Source of the DNA: Macrocybe gigantea
Lineage: Eukaryota; Basidiomycota; Agaricomycetes; Agaricales; Callistosporiaceae
Assembly: GCA_011319805.1 (NCBI GenBank)
Contig: SJRY01000111.1
Span: 558,001-622,000 of the forward strand
Reading direction: 5' to 3'
Length of the DNA stretch: 64,000 nt
The notes below the pieces were generated by a model. It was not told the origin of the DNA. It did no database searches and was given only the letters and a program-made list of their open reading frames with translations. Every line of letters begins with the position of its first letter. Position 1 is the first letter of the stretch. The position numbers were made by a program, and so were the translations under genes. Shown one piece after another: positions 19,896 to 32,491 of the stretch.

Positions 19896-21462
19896 ATGGT
19901 CTCCGCCAGAGTCGTCAACGGCGTCCCTCCCACAGGGAACGTCACCACTGCCTACTCCCTCTCCCTTCTCTCCGAGTACACACATACCCTCGACTCGCTT
20001 CCCCTCGACCTCTCTCGCAATTTTGCCGATCTTCGTGAGCTCGACGCTGTTCTGTCCTCCTCCATGTCCTCCATCACTTCAAAGATACACAAGCTCACTC
20101 ATATGATTGAGCACGGTTCCGCCGCGAAAGAGGAGCGTCTCTGGCTCCTTACCGAAATCGCGGATGAGGCAGCCCGCCTCAAGCTTGGTGGGGAGGACAA
20201 GATACGTGTGGCATGCCAGGCAGCGGACAACCTCAAGCACAACCTAGCACATCTCAAAAACCTCGCAGAGAACATACCCGGCTTCGACACTACCATGCTG
20301 ATTAGGAAGACCACCTACCCGCACGTCTCTGCCCGCTCCTTCATGCCTGCCATGTCTTCTGAGACAGGCAGACGACGAAGGGGTGGGTTTTCCACAGTAA
20401 CAGCGAATATGCCTGATCAGAGCCCTGCGAAGCGAAAGCGAGTCGTGAGGGATGACGATCTCGACCTTCCGTCCGGCAGATCGCCCAGGAAGGATAAGCA
20501 TGTGGACGGGAATGCTCGGCCTCGGGCCAGGGTCAGAAAGTGCGTTTCCTGTCTTCATACTTCTTTTCTAATCCTCAAATCTCTTTTTTTCTTGCGATAC
20601 AATAGCAACAGGAACGAGCGGGCCATCTCACCATCCGAGTCCCTCGTCTCCGTCACCTCCCACAACTTCCCCAAACAGGCCACAATAACTCTGACGCCCA
20701 TCAGCGGTCCACGGCTGGCAACGCCCGTTCGAACGCAAGTAATAAGCGTGCCCGGTCGAATGTTACCAACCGCCTTCCGAGCCCATCACCCGCGGACCCC
20801 CCTTATGCTACCTCTGCAGCGCCACACGATCATCAGGTTAACTCGCACCGCGACGCGACATACAATTTCCCGCCTTCCTCACTCCATCCATCACTTCCAC
20901 TTCCTTACCAATCCAACCCAGCTGTGAACGGCATATCCGGTACCGGCCACCACCCTAGTCCATTTGATCTGCACATCATGCCGCCCTCTCTGGCGGCTAA
21001 CGGGTCCGAGTGGACACCTCCACTGGCACAGCAGCTCGAGGGGCCCGGGATGCCCGTATCGAGGGCCCAATCTATCCATCCAGTGCACTCCAACATTCCA
21101 ATAGCTCCACTTGGCGCGACGAACCCGGCGACAGATAGCGCGGACGTAGGAGACGGAGATGGCGACGGCGATGAGAAGACGTATTGCTTCTGCGACGGTG
21201 TTAGTTATGGCCAAATGATTGCTTGTGATGACCGCGAGTGCGAGAGGGAATGGGTTAGTTTTCCTCTCGATTTTCTTTCGCTGCTGAAGGAAGCTCATCG
21301 TTATCCCTTTCTCAGTTCCATCTCACCTGCATTGGTTTGACGGGCGTCCCGCCGGGTCTTTGGTTCTGCGATACCTGCAGAGCGAAGCGAAATGCAAAAC
21401 GCTCTGGCCGAGGAGGCAAACGAAGAGCGACTGGCGGGCGAGCGGGAGGTCGTGCATCGTAA
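19896..21462 (+). CDS. ING-family PHD-finger chromatin protein (one apparent frameshift)
   Basis: Exons 19896-20539, about 20612-21253 and 21316-21462 encode about 477 residues. The N-terminal ING helical domain (residues 15-130) includes L-D-S-L-P-L-D-L-S-R-N-F-A-D-L-R-E-L-D. A basic linker (A-K-R-K-R-V-V-R) follows, then a long disordered region. The C-terminal PHD finger reads Y-C-F-C, M-I-A-C-D-D-R-E-C, then after the last intron F-H-L-T-C-I-G-L and W-F-C-D-T-C, i.e. Cys4-His-Cys3. ING proteins (yeast Yng1, Yng2, Pho23) bind H3K4me3 for histone acetyltransferase or deacetylase complexes. Frame is lost in the linker: S-P-S-E-S-L-V-S-V-T-S-H is in one frame and N-N-S-D-A-H-Q-R-S in another; one added C at 20669-20672 joins them. 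Which ING subtype it is cannot be told. Confidence 0.88.
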
Positions 21463-21771
21463 GCCCATGCAACATCTCCCTCTGTAGTACTAGTACTTTC
21501 TTAGCCTAGATCATGATTTTTTTTTCTTTTTTTTTTTTAAGTCGCTTTTCGCGTTTATGTATGCTGGTTTCATCTTGCTCCTTTAAATCGCTTTGTACGA
21601 CTGTATCTTGGCAATGCATAATGCTGCACCTTGAAGTCATGGACCAAGAAGCTTGAATGTGTCATTGGTCTTCTGGCAGATCCAACGTAAAATAAGCGGA
21701 AGTATACATAATGCAGGATTATAATAGACGCGAAGGAAAGGGCGCAAAAACCGAGCCGACGGCAAGCACGA

Positions 21772-24055
21772 TCAGCGACGCTTAGAGCTGCGCTCATCCA
21801 GTCCAGGCGAACTTCTCCGCTTCCTGAACGCACGATCAGAGAATTTCCCGTCGGAAGCATGGTCGAAACGTACCGAGAAACGCGATCCTCTGGCTCACCA
21901 CTAGGCGTCCTGCCTCCCATGTCTTTCATAGTCCCTCCATAGTCCAGACCCTCAACAGCAGGTGCGTTGACATCGCGATCCTTATATTTATTTTGGTTGC
22001 GTGGGCCTGTCGGGACCCCAGGAGGAAGTGGTGACGCTGGTCGCACAGGCGCTGGAGGTGGTCCTGTTTATACCAACAGACGAGCATGAGCAAGGTGACG
22101 GTAAACCGTCAATATAAACAGAAGATGAGATAACGCAGGGGAGGGAGCGGCACGGGTGGCTGTCAGTAACTCTGCGATAACGGACGGGAACAGATACACA
22201 TACCGCCTTCCCCATACATGCCTCGTCCACGTCCTCTCATTGGGAAAGCGCGGCCACGGTTCATAGCCATCGCACGTCCGCGGTATGGTGCTGGCGATGC
22301 TCCACGACCCGCGCTGGGGCCTTGAGGAATGCTAGGCGGCGCCGTCATTTCAGGATACATCTGTTGGTTCATGGGATTTTGCTCCTGCTGCCGAAAGGAG
22401 AGGTCAAGTCGTCAGGACAGAGATGTGACTGAACTGTTCGACAAACCTGCATGCCGAAATCTGGACCGCCCATGCCCATGTTCATCATGCCGCCTGGGGC
22501 AGGTCCACTGAAGCCATCCTGCATCATGCCAACATTACCAGCAACTTGCTCCTGCGTGCCATTTGCGACGCCGACGTTCTGTTGAACGGACGTCCCGTCC
22601 GGCATGGGCATCATGGCGCCTGGCATTCCCATGTCTCCGCCCAAGCCCATACCCATGCCCATGCCCATGGGGGCCATCATGCCTGTCATGTCCATCATGA
22701 CGCCGGGGCCTATCATGCCAGTGTTTGCCGCGGCGCCATTCATCATGGCGGTCGCTCCTGTCATGACCATTTGTCGCGCTTCTGGAGGAAGGGCCGTCAA
22801 TTGGTCTTCTGTCATTGCCGCGAAATTCTACCAAAAATTTAGTTGACAGGTCAAATGCAAAGCATTTAATACGCACAATGACATTAGTCTTGAGCACACT
22901 CGCCAAGTCTCCAAGCTCCCGGCGGCGATAGCAGTAGGCCTCCCATGAAATTTCGTCAAAACCATAGTTGAACCAGTCACTGATGTCCGAGCCTGGCCGC
23001 CGCCAAGGCTTCTCTGTCATCGCCGCGATGTCTACTTCGAGAATGGACCGCCCATCCAGCACGCCTGTGGCTGATGGATCGATGGCAGGATACGACGGAG
23101 GTGCTTTGACAGGAGGCAGAGTCGAGAGTTCGACCATGGCTTCCTCTTTTTGCGTGACATCTTCCAAGGGCTGCGGTATCTGCTGGCTTGCTTGGCTAAC
23201 AGCTGTTGAGGAGGTGATCTGGGATTGCGGTTGCGCTTGGGATACATGCTGGCCTGGAGGTGCCCCTCTCTGGATTAATGTGTATTCAGTCGTTAACGAT
23301 GGTTGGGCTGCTGCTGCTGAAAACACAAGTCAGAACAGGCAAATAATGACTGTGCGCCTGACCTTTAGGTTGCGCAGGAATAGATGTGCTCGTGGTACGC
23401 TGTGCTGATGGTCGTCCGGCGCTTTGTCTACCAAATCCTGGTCAAGCTCTCGCAGGAATATTCGCCGTGAGCACACACCGAAAGTCAATCGAACGCGATG
23501 TGGGCTCCATAATGAATTCCACCTTGCGGTGATAGTTGACTCAGTAGGGCATGAATAGCACAGTTCCATGTTAAGAACTCACATCTTCTTCCTCTTCGCT
23601 CTCCTCGCCTAGATCGACTTCCTCTTCTGCTTCTTCGGGAGTATTCGTGCCCGACGACCTGGCTGCATCTTCGACCTTGGCCTCTAGTTGCGCGACTACG
23701 CCATTTTGTGATGAAACCCTTTCGTATGAGATTCTAATATCCTGAATTCATTCAAAGCATCTCGATACGGGTGACCTGACAACTCACGGCTGAGGTGCTG
23801 GAAGAATCGCGCAATGAGAAGAAATGGAAAATATTATTAGACAATTATTGAAGATAAGGGATTGACAAAAGAGATAGTGGACAACTGGCTTCGCTCGGAA
23901 GCCCGCACACAAGACATGCTCCGACTAAGTGATCCTTACCAGGCTTAGCCACTGGGTGCGACGAGCTGCCGTACAAAAATTCATCGTCGTCGTCCCTGCA
24001 GAACGGCGTACGCTGTCAGTAGTCGGAAAGCGAAGCGCAGTAAGGCTACGAACAT
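21772..24055 (-). CDS. fip1: Fip1, pre-mRNA cleavage and polyadenylation factor subunit
   Basis: Eleven coding exons give a frame-consistent 524 residues: 24055-24054 (only the A and T of ATG), 23995-23940, 23797-23788 (10 nt), 23733-23583, 23522-23479, 23427-23363, 23316-22877, 22827-22447, 22387-22204, 22063-21874, 21823-21772. The N-terminus is acidic (M-D-D-D-D-E-F-L-Y-G), a second acidic block leads to V-E-F-I-M-E-P, and the Fip1 motif P-W-R-R-P-G-S-D-I-S-D-W-F-N-Y-G-F lies near residues 212-235. After it come a Met/Gly-rich segment, an Arg/Gly part (G-R-G-R-G-M-Y) and a basic end K-R-R-S-S-P. Fip1 tethers poly(A) polymerase to the cleavage factor in the nucleus. It shares a short divergent promoter with the uL10m gene. 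The first two exons rest on phase and splice signals only. Confidence 0.88.
22600..22690 (-). repeat. ATGGGC-type repeats encoding Met-Gly runs in Fip1
   Basis: Hexanucleotide units of the form ATGGGC (plus-strand GCCCAT) recur imperfectly and encode M-G-M-G-M-G-M-G-L-G. More Met-rich sequence flanks it. Likely slippage-prone low complexity within exon 8. Confidence 0.7.
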
Positions 24056-24177
24056 TGGAAACGGCCTACGGATATCCTATTGGCTGTCAGGAGAGGAAGT
24101 AGGTGTGTGACGTATTGTGACAAGGATGTCACAAAATTATGGGTTTCCGATGTCTGCCTGCCCACACGTCGTCGACG

Positions 24178-25057
24178 ATGTTCGCCCTATACTCGCGTCG
24201 TTGTGCACCGTCGCTGCAGCAAATCCTCGGCCAGGCACAACAGCAGCCTGCGCGAAGCTATGCAATCTCCGTTAAATCACCGAAGCCACTGCCTGGAAAG
24301 AAGCTTCCGCGCGTCTTTCGAGACAAAAAGGGATTCCAGTATAGTTGGTACATGAGAATCCTCTCTGCCAACAAGGAGTCGCCCCTCATATTCTTAAAAC
24401 AAACGAATTTTCCGCGCAACGACTTGTCAAACTTCGTCAGGACATCATGTTTGCCGGCGGTCGCAAGCCTCCGTCATTGGCTGCTCCGACAGCGATCTCT
24501 GTGGCCCCTGCGCCTCAGCCAGAACTGACCGTAATCCGAACCAGCATATTTGGCGCCGCATTGCGCGATCTACCGGGAGTCAATTTGTCTGAAGTGGAGC
24601 GCATGTTGGACGGACTATCTGGAAACTTTGCCATTCTCTCCCTCCCTTCTCTCGACCCACCACACCTAAATGCTATCCTGCGTGCCATGGAACGCAGCGT
24701 CCCCCACGTAAACCAAAGACACCGGAAGAGATAAAAAAGGAGCAGGAGGCAAAGAACGCAGATCCCGAAACACCTGGAAGGAGGATGAAGCGCATGCGAC
24801 CGATTCTGGTGCCTGAGTTGAAGGTCGTCGGAGCACTGATTGAAGGCCAAGTGTTTTTGCCGCAGGGACTGAAGAACGTGTCACAATTACCGACGCTGGA
24901 TACTCTTCGCGCCCAAATCGTCGGCCTATTGAGCGCCCCTGCTACACAGCTGGCAGGTGTCCTCAGCGAGGCAAGTGGTAGACGGTTGGCCCGAACATTG
25001 GAAGGTCTGAAAAAGAGCATGGAGAGCGAAGCCGGAGAGACCCCAGCACCATCATAG
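24178..25057 (+). CDS. mitochondrial large-subunit ribosomal protein uL10m (two apparent frameshifts)
   Basis: An intronless gene of about 293 residues once two single-base breaks are bridged. The start is an Arg-rich presequence (A-L-Y-S-R-R-C-A-P-S-L-Q). Then come P-R-V-F-R-D-K-K-G-F-Q-Y and S-P-L-I-F-L-K-Q-T-N-F, which match the uL10m (yeast MrpL11) pattern in which a residue stretch like L-I-F-x-x-H/Q-x-N precedes a helix. Frame 1 stops making sense at 24408-24411 (T4), where one T joins it to S-A-Q-R-L-V-K-L-R-Q-D-I. The second break is at 24701-24705 (C5), joining E-R-S-V-P to P-R-K-P-K-T-P-E-E. An ATG 39 nt upstream is also in frame. uL10m forms the base of the L7/L12 stalk in mitoribosomes. 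The family call rests on pattern memory and is less certain than the existence of the gene. Confidence 0.78.
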
Positions 25058-25144
25058 AGGAGCTTTCATGCATTGTTACTGCATCTATTTTGCATTCTTC
25101 GGTCACTAATGGAACATCTAATATCACGTAGACTGGATCGCTAG

Positions 25145-26214
25145 TCAATCAGACAAAACAAATTCCCATGTGCGGTCTTCACCTCCTTCACCAGTTGTCC
25201 CGGTCCCTGCCGCTCTTTCACCTTTCGTCATCCGATGTTCGTAACCTTTCCAGGCATTCCGATGAAACCTGAAAGATCGAAGAAGTGCGTATCGCGGATT
25301 GAAGGCGTACTGCCTGAAGACGGTTTTGGAGGATTTTTAGCCAGGCGGGGGACATCCCTTCCACAGGTCTCATCAGTTCGTCAATTTATGCCGAAAGATA
25401 GCCATGTCGACCGACCAGAGCGTGTAAGGCGTCACGTTGCGCAAAGTAATCAATATCGTGCCTCGAGTACGTCCAGCGTCGGTGATACGATGCCTTTCCT
25501 CGTATTCCATGGAATCATCTTCACCGTCGTCGTCGGAATCGTCCTCAAACGCCTTTCTGTTCTTCGCATTCGTGGAAGAAGGCGCTGGCCCTTTGGCCAG
25601 CAAACCCGCCGAGGAACGTAAGAAGCCAAGTATGAGAACCTGGTTTGACAGAATATTCCTATCCTGGTCGGTGATTCCCTTTCCTTCGGTGTCATGTCAG
25701 GACCAACATCGAGTGAATGTCGCGAATGTTCGCCCACCTGCATGAGGAAAGTTCCAGACAATTTTGTCCCAGCTTCGCCCTTTCAATTTCGACGCTTTGT
25801 CCAAATACGTAGCATCTATGTTGAAAAGAACCTCGACGCCCAGCTCCCTAATAGATCGAACGATTTCTTTGCGTCAGGGTATTTCTTATAACACCCATCT
25901 TCGGAATCATACGCGGTCGCCGTCACATTTGAGGGAGGTAAACCTCGAATTTCTGCTGGCGGATCGCGAATTAAAGCCCGAGCAAAGGAAAAGTTTCCTT
26001 CTCCAATCAGGAGGATTTTATCCGTAGGACGGAATGGGATAGTTGGAGGGCGAGACGAGGAAACATCCTTTGATCTTCCTTTGTGTTTCTGCACATTCTT
26101 CTTTGAGCGTTGCTCGGCGGACTGCGCAGCTTGTAACGCCTTTTCCTTTTCTTTTAATTTGAACCGCGATTGCTGAGACTGGAGAGCGGTTTTGAGGTTC
26201 TTGCCCTTGACCAT
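25145..26214 (-). CDS. bmt5: BMT5-like 25S rRNA uridine-N3 methyltransferase (two apparent frameshifts)
   Basis: Exons 26214-25738, 25683-25416 and 25357-25145 encode about 319 residues. The basic N-terminus (M-V-K-G-K-N-L-K) fits a nucleolar protein. The DUF2431 Rossmann core is clear: I-L-L-I-G-E-G-N-F-S-F-A-R-A-L (SAM-binding loop), A-T-A-Y-D-S-E-D, N-I-D-A-T-Y-L, W-D-K-I-V-W-N-F-P-H-A-G and D-Q-D-R-N. The end K-G-Y-E-H-R-M-T-K-G-E-R and E-D-R-T-W-E-F is family-typical. Two breaks: in the A-run at 25868-25870 (Y-P-D-A-K to E-I-V-R-S-I-R) and near 25299-25300 (S-T-P-S to N-P-R-Y-A-L-L-R-S-F), each fixed by one extra base. Yeast Bmt5 makes m3U2634 in 25S rRNA; the same role is inferred here. 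Confidence 0.88.
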
Positions 26215-26378
26215 ATCGTGCTAAAGCCAAATAAATACAAAGTCTGGGATGCAAGCTTGTCAGCGTGACTGCCACGACATGCAATTGAAGCCCAAGTCTG
26301 ACTGCCACGTCCACCCTACGTATATATCACCCACATCTATCACACTCACTCCTTCGCTTTATCCGTAATTTATACAAA

Positions 26379-26689
26379 ATGGTGCTCCTAAATCATCGTC
26401 AAAGACGTGCTCTCCGACGTGCTCACGAATGAAATTATCTATATAGCCTACCGAATTCGAAATGCGCCAAAGGAATGCCAAGTTCGCGAAGGATGCGCGT
26501 TCTGGCAAAAATCCTACACATCCGTCGCGCCAGGAAGTCATGGCAAAGCGCAGCCCGATTAATATATGGGCACTAGGACTCGTCCTCTTTGTTGTGATTG
26601 GTGGTGGTACGTCATTGACATCAAAGTACTTACCCAAGCTGATTTGCTCGCCAGTGCTGTTCGAGCTCATAAGAATTTTATTTCTATGA
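26379..26689 (+). CDS. RAMP4/SERP1-family ER stress-associated protein (Ysy6-like)
   Basis: Three exons: the ATG alone (26379-26381), 26447-26606 and 26655-26689, giving 65 residues. After the lone-ATG exon the protein reads R-Q-R-N-A-K-F-A-K-D, a Lys/Arg-rich cytosolic part, then a single C-terminal membrane helix W-A-L-G-L-V-L-F-V-V-I-G-G-V-L-F-E-L-I. This is the layout of RAMP4/SERP1, a tail-anchored protein at the Sec61 translocon that protects membrane proteins during ER stress. The two introns are 65 and 48 nt. The splice at 26606/26655 extends the helix to its conserved F-E-L end. It is divergent from bmt5 (164 bp between starts). Confidence 0.88.
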
Positions 26690-26841
26690 GCCGTAGATTA
26701 CCTTCCTTGAAAACAATGATACAACCTACGTGTTGTATTTCCAACTTTTGTACATGTCTCTCCTAACCGAGAGTGCACTGCGTGAAGCGGATCTTTGCCA
26801 TATTTATGAAGAGCTATGTAAAATAATGGACACTGGTACAA

Positions 26842-29183
<2,342 letters not shown>

Positions 29184-29598
29184 CTATGATGATGCGTGCT
29201 CAAAAGCTAACAAAAGTTTCTCCAGGTCGAATCGGGGATCTTCTGGATCTGTCACGACTAGAGAAAAGTAAAGTCAGGGATGTGGACGAAAGGTGGTAGG
29301 GATGGCTGATGCTGGAGAAAGGATAAGAACGCACCACTCGACCCCTTGCTCGCCGCCTGCTTCTTTCTCCACGCCTCTTTGGCTTTCGCAACTAGCCTCT
29401 CCCGGTCATGCAGCGCATGCTCCAATTTTTGCTGGTCGTGAGCTGCTTGCAGCGTCCGACGATGATAGAAACCATAAACGATGCCAGAGAACAATGCCGT
29501 GTACCGGACGACCTAAATATGCTTTCCAAGGTAAGAAGGAGCTTGGAAGGTGTGAAGGCATTGAAATTTCTGCTAACGTTGACAGTTGCCGAAACCAT
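29184..29598 (-). CDS. atp21: mitochondrial F1Fo ATP synthase subunit e
   Basis: Exons 29598-29578, 29512-29335 and 29248-29184 encode 87 residues. The protein reads V-V-R-Y-T-A-L-F-S-G-I-V-Y-G-F-Y-H-R-R-T-L, a single membrane helix with the GxxxG-like spacing (G-I-V-Y-G) that subunit e uses for dimer contacts. A charged coiled-coil helix follows (H-A-L-H-D-R-E-R-L-V-A-K-A-K-E-A-W), then after the second intron D-P-E-D-P-R-F-D-L-E-K. Subunit e (yeast Atp21/Tim11) stabilises ATP synthase dimers and shapes cristae. Introns are 65 and 86 nt, and the splices are required to reach both ends of the protein. Confidence 0.93.
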
Positions 29599-29992
29599 GT
29601 TTATTGTCTTGGCGGCTATGGGGACGGAAGAAAGCCGTCTAGTTTAACTGTGGGACGAGAATGGAAGTGTTCGGAGAATGCCAATAAGTGCAGTTACTTA
29701 TACTGACCTTGAAAATTATGGTGGATGTGAACGAACGCCTTGCACGGAAGATTTCGGTATTGATTACGTAACAACACACAATTCAAATTCCTTATTACAA
29801 GTCAGCCAGACAGGCTATGGTAAAGGCGCATATGCCTCGCTGGATGATGTTTCGTTAATTATGAGCAATGTGGATAGTTTAATCGTCATAGGTAAGTGTC
29901 CAGACTGCGTCAGTGCGGTCGGATGCGATGTAGCCCCTATTTGGTATAAATCTACAGAAGGCTTGCTTCGATGCTTCAACACCCAGACAACG
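29599..29992. other. divergent intergenic region
   Basis: Between the starts of the ATP synthase e gene (-) and the GFA-family gene (+). A TATAAA at 29945-29950 lies 43-48 bp before the latter's ATG. No gene is seen. Confidence 0.45.
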
Positions 29993-30533
29993 ATGGCAGA
30001 AAGCGAGGATACTCCAGGGCCAAGTGAAAGTGTCATTCATCGAGGAGGCTGCTTCTGTCGCACTGTGACCTACGAAGTAACTGGAAGTCCAATCCTGAGC
30101 GCCTACTGCCATTGCACAGCATGTCAACGTCTAACAGGTGAGTTGACGATGCACGCGATCTTTCAGCAGTTTCAACTTAAGGACACTGTCTAGCTTGTCC
30201 GTTCACTCATACGATACATTTTCCGGCTTCGAGCTTCACCTGGACCCATAATTCTTCAACACAGACGTGCTTGATTCGTATACGGTACCAGACAAGCCTT
30301 GGAAGACACGCTGGCGTTGCAAGCGCTGCGGGACGTGTACTGCCTCGCACAACTCGAAGGCGAATAAATGGAGCATATGGGGTGCTCAGTTAGATCGCGA
30401 CACGCAAGGTCGGATCACGGATTGGCAGACGTTGAAGCCCACAGCCCATATATTTTACGGCACTCGTATGCTGGATATTGAGGACAGACTCGGAAAGTGG
30501 GCTGGATACGAGAATCAGTCGGAGAGGTACTGA
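29993..30533 (+). CDS. GFA/CENP-V-family protein (glutathione-dependent formaldehyde-activating fold), one apparent frameshift
   Basis: Exons 29993-30137 and 30194-30533 encode about 161 residues. The zinc-binding cysteine pattern of the family is present: R-G-G-C-F-C-R-T-V-T-Y, Y-C-H-C-T-A-C-Q-R and W-R-C-K-R-C-G-T-C. A 56-nt intron separates the second motif from C-P-F-T-H-T-I-H-F-P. Frame is then lost between W-T-H (near 30248) and V-L-D-S-Y-T-V-P-D-K-P-W; one extra base in the AA/TT/CCC stretch at 30245-30253 restores it. Despite the family name most members are not proven formaldehyde enzymes, so the substrate is left open. Confidence 0.85.
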
Positions 30534-30679
30534 GTTGAAATTTCAGCCACATCGGTGTCTGCACAGTGCAGGGTACTAGATGTTACGTTTTAGCCGTTAT
30601 GTATCCCTGAAAGATCCTGATTTTTTTTTTTCACGCGCGCTCCGCGACATCTGAGCTGTATCGCCGAAGGAGAACTTGC

Positions 30680-32241
30680 ATGGCGGGCGCCAACCCATAT
30701 CCAGCCATTTCTGCTCCAACAGAAGACAGCCAGGAAATACGCGCAAACACGGGCGCTCCAGGGGCTCAGGGGATGTCAACCTTTCGTGCTTCTCCCTGGG
30801 TCAGCTACGAGCCAACCCAGCCCGAACCCGCTCAAAAGATGAACCAGGACGTGGACATGGATGCGCCTCAGATCTCCACTCTGAGAGAGGAAGAGACGCC
30901 CCCTCCCCAACCCAAAACGGCGGGTTCCCGCAAGGCAAAGTCTGCCAGCAAGGGCAAGATGGTCGAGCAGCCCGAGCAGCCCATCTGGATTCCGTCGACC
31001 CGCAAGGGCGAAATGATCCAGCTGCCCCAGCTGCCCGTCTGGGCTCGGTCAACCCGCAAAGCACCTCAAACCGAAGAAGAGGAATTTGACGAAGCAGAAG
31101 ATGAAGAGGACCAACTCATATATGATGACGACGAGGATATGATGAAGCCGATACCACCTGGTGCATTGCACGGATCTGGACGCTCCGCCGACGGATCGCT
31201 GAGGCGCAAAGGAGCAGCAGTCAAACGAAAGACAAAGAAGCGGCCTCCTGAGAAGAAATCGCGCGACAAGACAACGGCTAGCTCAACACCACTGTCATGG
31301 GTTGAATTTGGACCATCAGAACCCCACGATGAGCTTGTGGACGACATGGAATCCGGGCACCCAACACCCGATAGGGACGACCCTTCTCCTTCAAAACCTT
31401 TGTCGCCAAAAAAGTCGCCTCGCAAAACTCAGGTCTTACCTCGCATCAAGCTGAAACCGCAGTCCAAGTGTGTCATTTCAATCGCTACGACAGTCATGAC
31501 ATTCATGTGTTACATTCCTCAGGCTCCGCGTGGCTAGTGCTCTCCCCATGCTAGCAGACGATGGTGGTGGATTAAGCGAAGGTTGGTCGCATAACGTTGA
31601 TTCATCGTCTATTGTCCCATGCTTATGCCATCACAAAAGGATATACTGGAACTGCAGCTTCGTCTCCCGCGACAATGCTACTTGAACTAAATACTCCAGA
31701 ACCTGAAAATCCACTGCCATCTACTGCTCCCGTGATCGAAGAGACAAACTATGAGAACGTCCCTCACCCCATTTATCCGCTTCCAACGAAACCCTTTCCT
31801 GTTCAGCCTCCCCCGAAGATAGGCACAGGCTTCGCTCCTGTTATACCAATTGATAAAAGTGGGAAGAAAGTTCGACACTGGCGCATTGCACAAAGAGAAA
31901 TACGTGGAATTGGGGGTGGTCGGTGGTTTGCTCGCACATGGGTCGGAGAGAAAGGATCAGAATTCGCCGCCGCCGCTCAGGCCAAAAGTGAAGACAAGCA
32001 TGGTGGAGTGACATTGCCCAAGTTGTCTGGTGTATCAGTATCTGCTCCTCCATTGGGGAAGGGGAGATCAAAAGGAAAGACCGTCTCTTCGCTGACAGCG
32101 TCTGCTGCTCCGTCTCGTGCAGGGTCTTCAATACCCGACGTTCCGTCGTCGACAGTTCGCGCACCCACAAAAATGAGAACTATCATTGGTCCTCCGTCAG
32201 AGACCGGCGATTCCGATATGGGCCCCCCGCCGGAACCGTAG
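30680..32241 (+). CDS. large disordered protein of unknown function, probably nuclear
   Basis: Exons 30680-31467, 31523-31581 and 31640-32241 give 482 residues. The first 300 residues are disordered, with a short internal duplication (Q-P-I-W-I-P-S-T-R-K-G and L-P-V-W-A-R-S-T-R-K-A), an acidic run (E-E-E-E-F-D-E-A-E-D-E-E-D) and basic nuclear-signal-like runs (K-R-K-T-K-K-R). The only folded-looking part is near residues 350-400: V-R-H-W-R-I-A-Q-R-E-I-R-G-I-G-G-G-R-W-F, then R-T-W-V-G. I remember similar blocks in uncharacterised mushroom proteins but cannot name a family. Both introns (55 and 58 nt) are phase-consistent. Confidence 0.78.
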
Positions 32242-32491
32242 ACAATTTCTGTCCTTCTATCTTACTGTACTTGTAGCTAAATCTGCTGTCTGTTGTGTAT
32301 ATCGGAATGGAGGACTTGAAAGTTGAGATTCCTGGATGGTTCCAAGTCCATTGATGAACAGGGGTATGTCACGTGGCGACCCGATTTCGAGGTGACGGTT
32401 CGTCTTTCCCTCTCGACACCGCAGCCGTCTCCTTTCTCTATCTTAGTGAAAGCGCTTGTTTTTTGTGCGGCGGTATCCAGAACTAGACCTT

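Noticed and set aside
22600..22700. CRISPR-like or satellite repeat
   Set aside because: The repeat units are 6 nt, imperfect, without spacers, and lie inside a coding exon of fip1.
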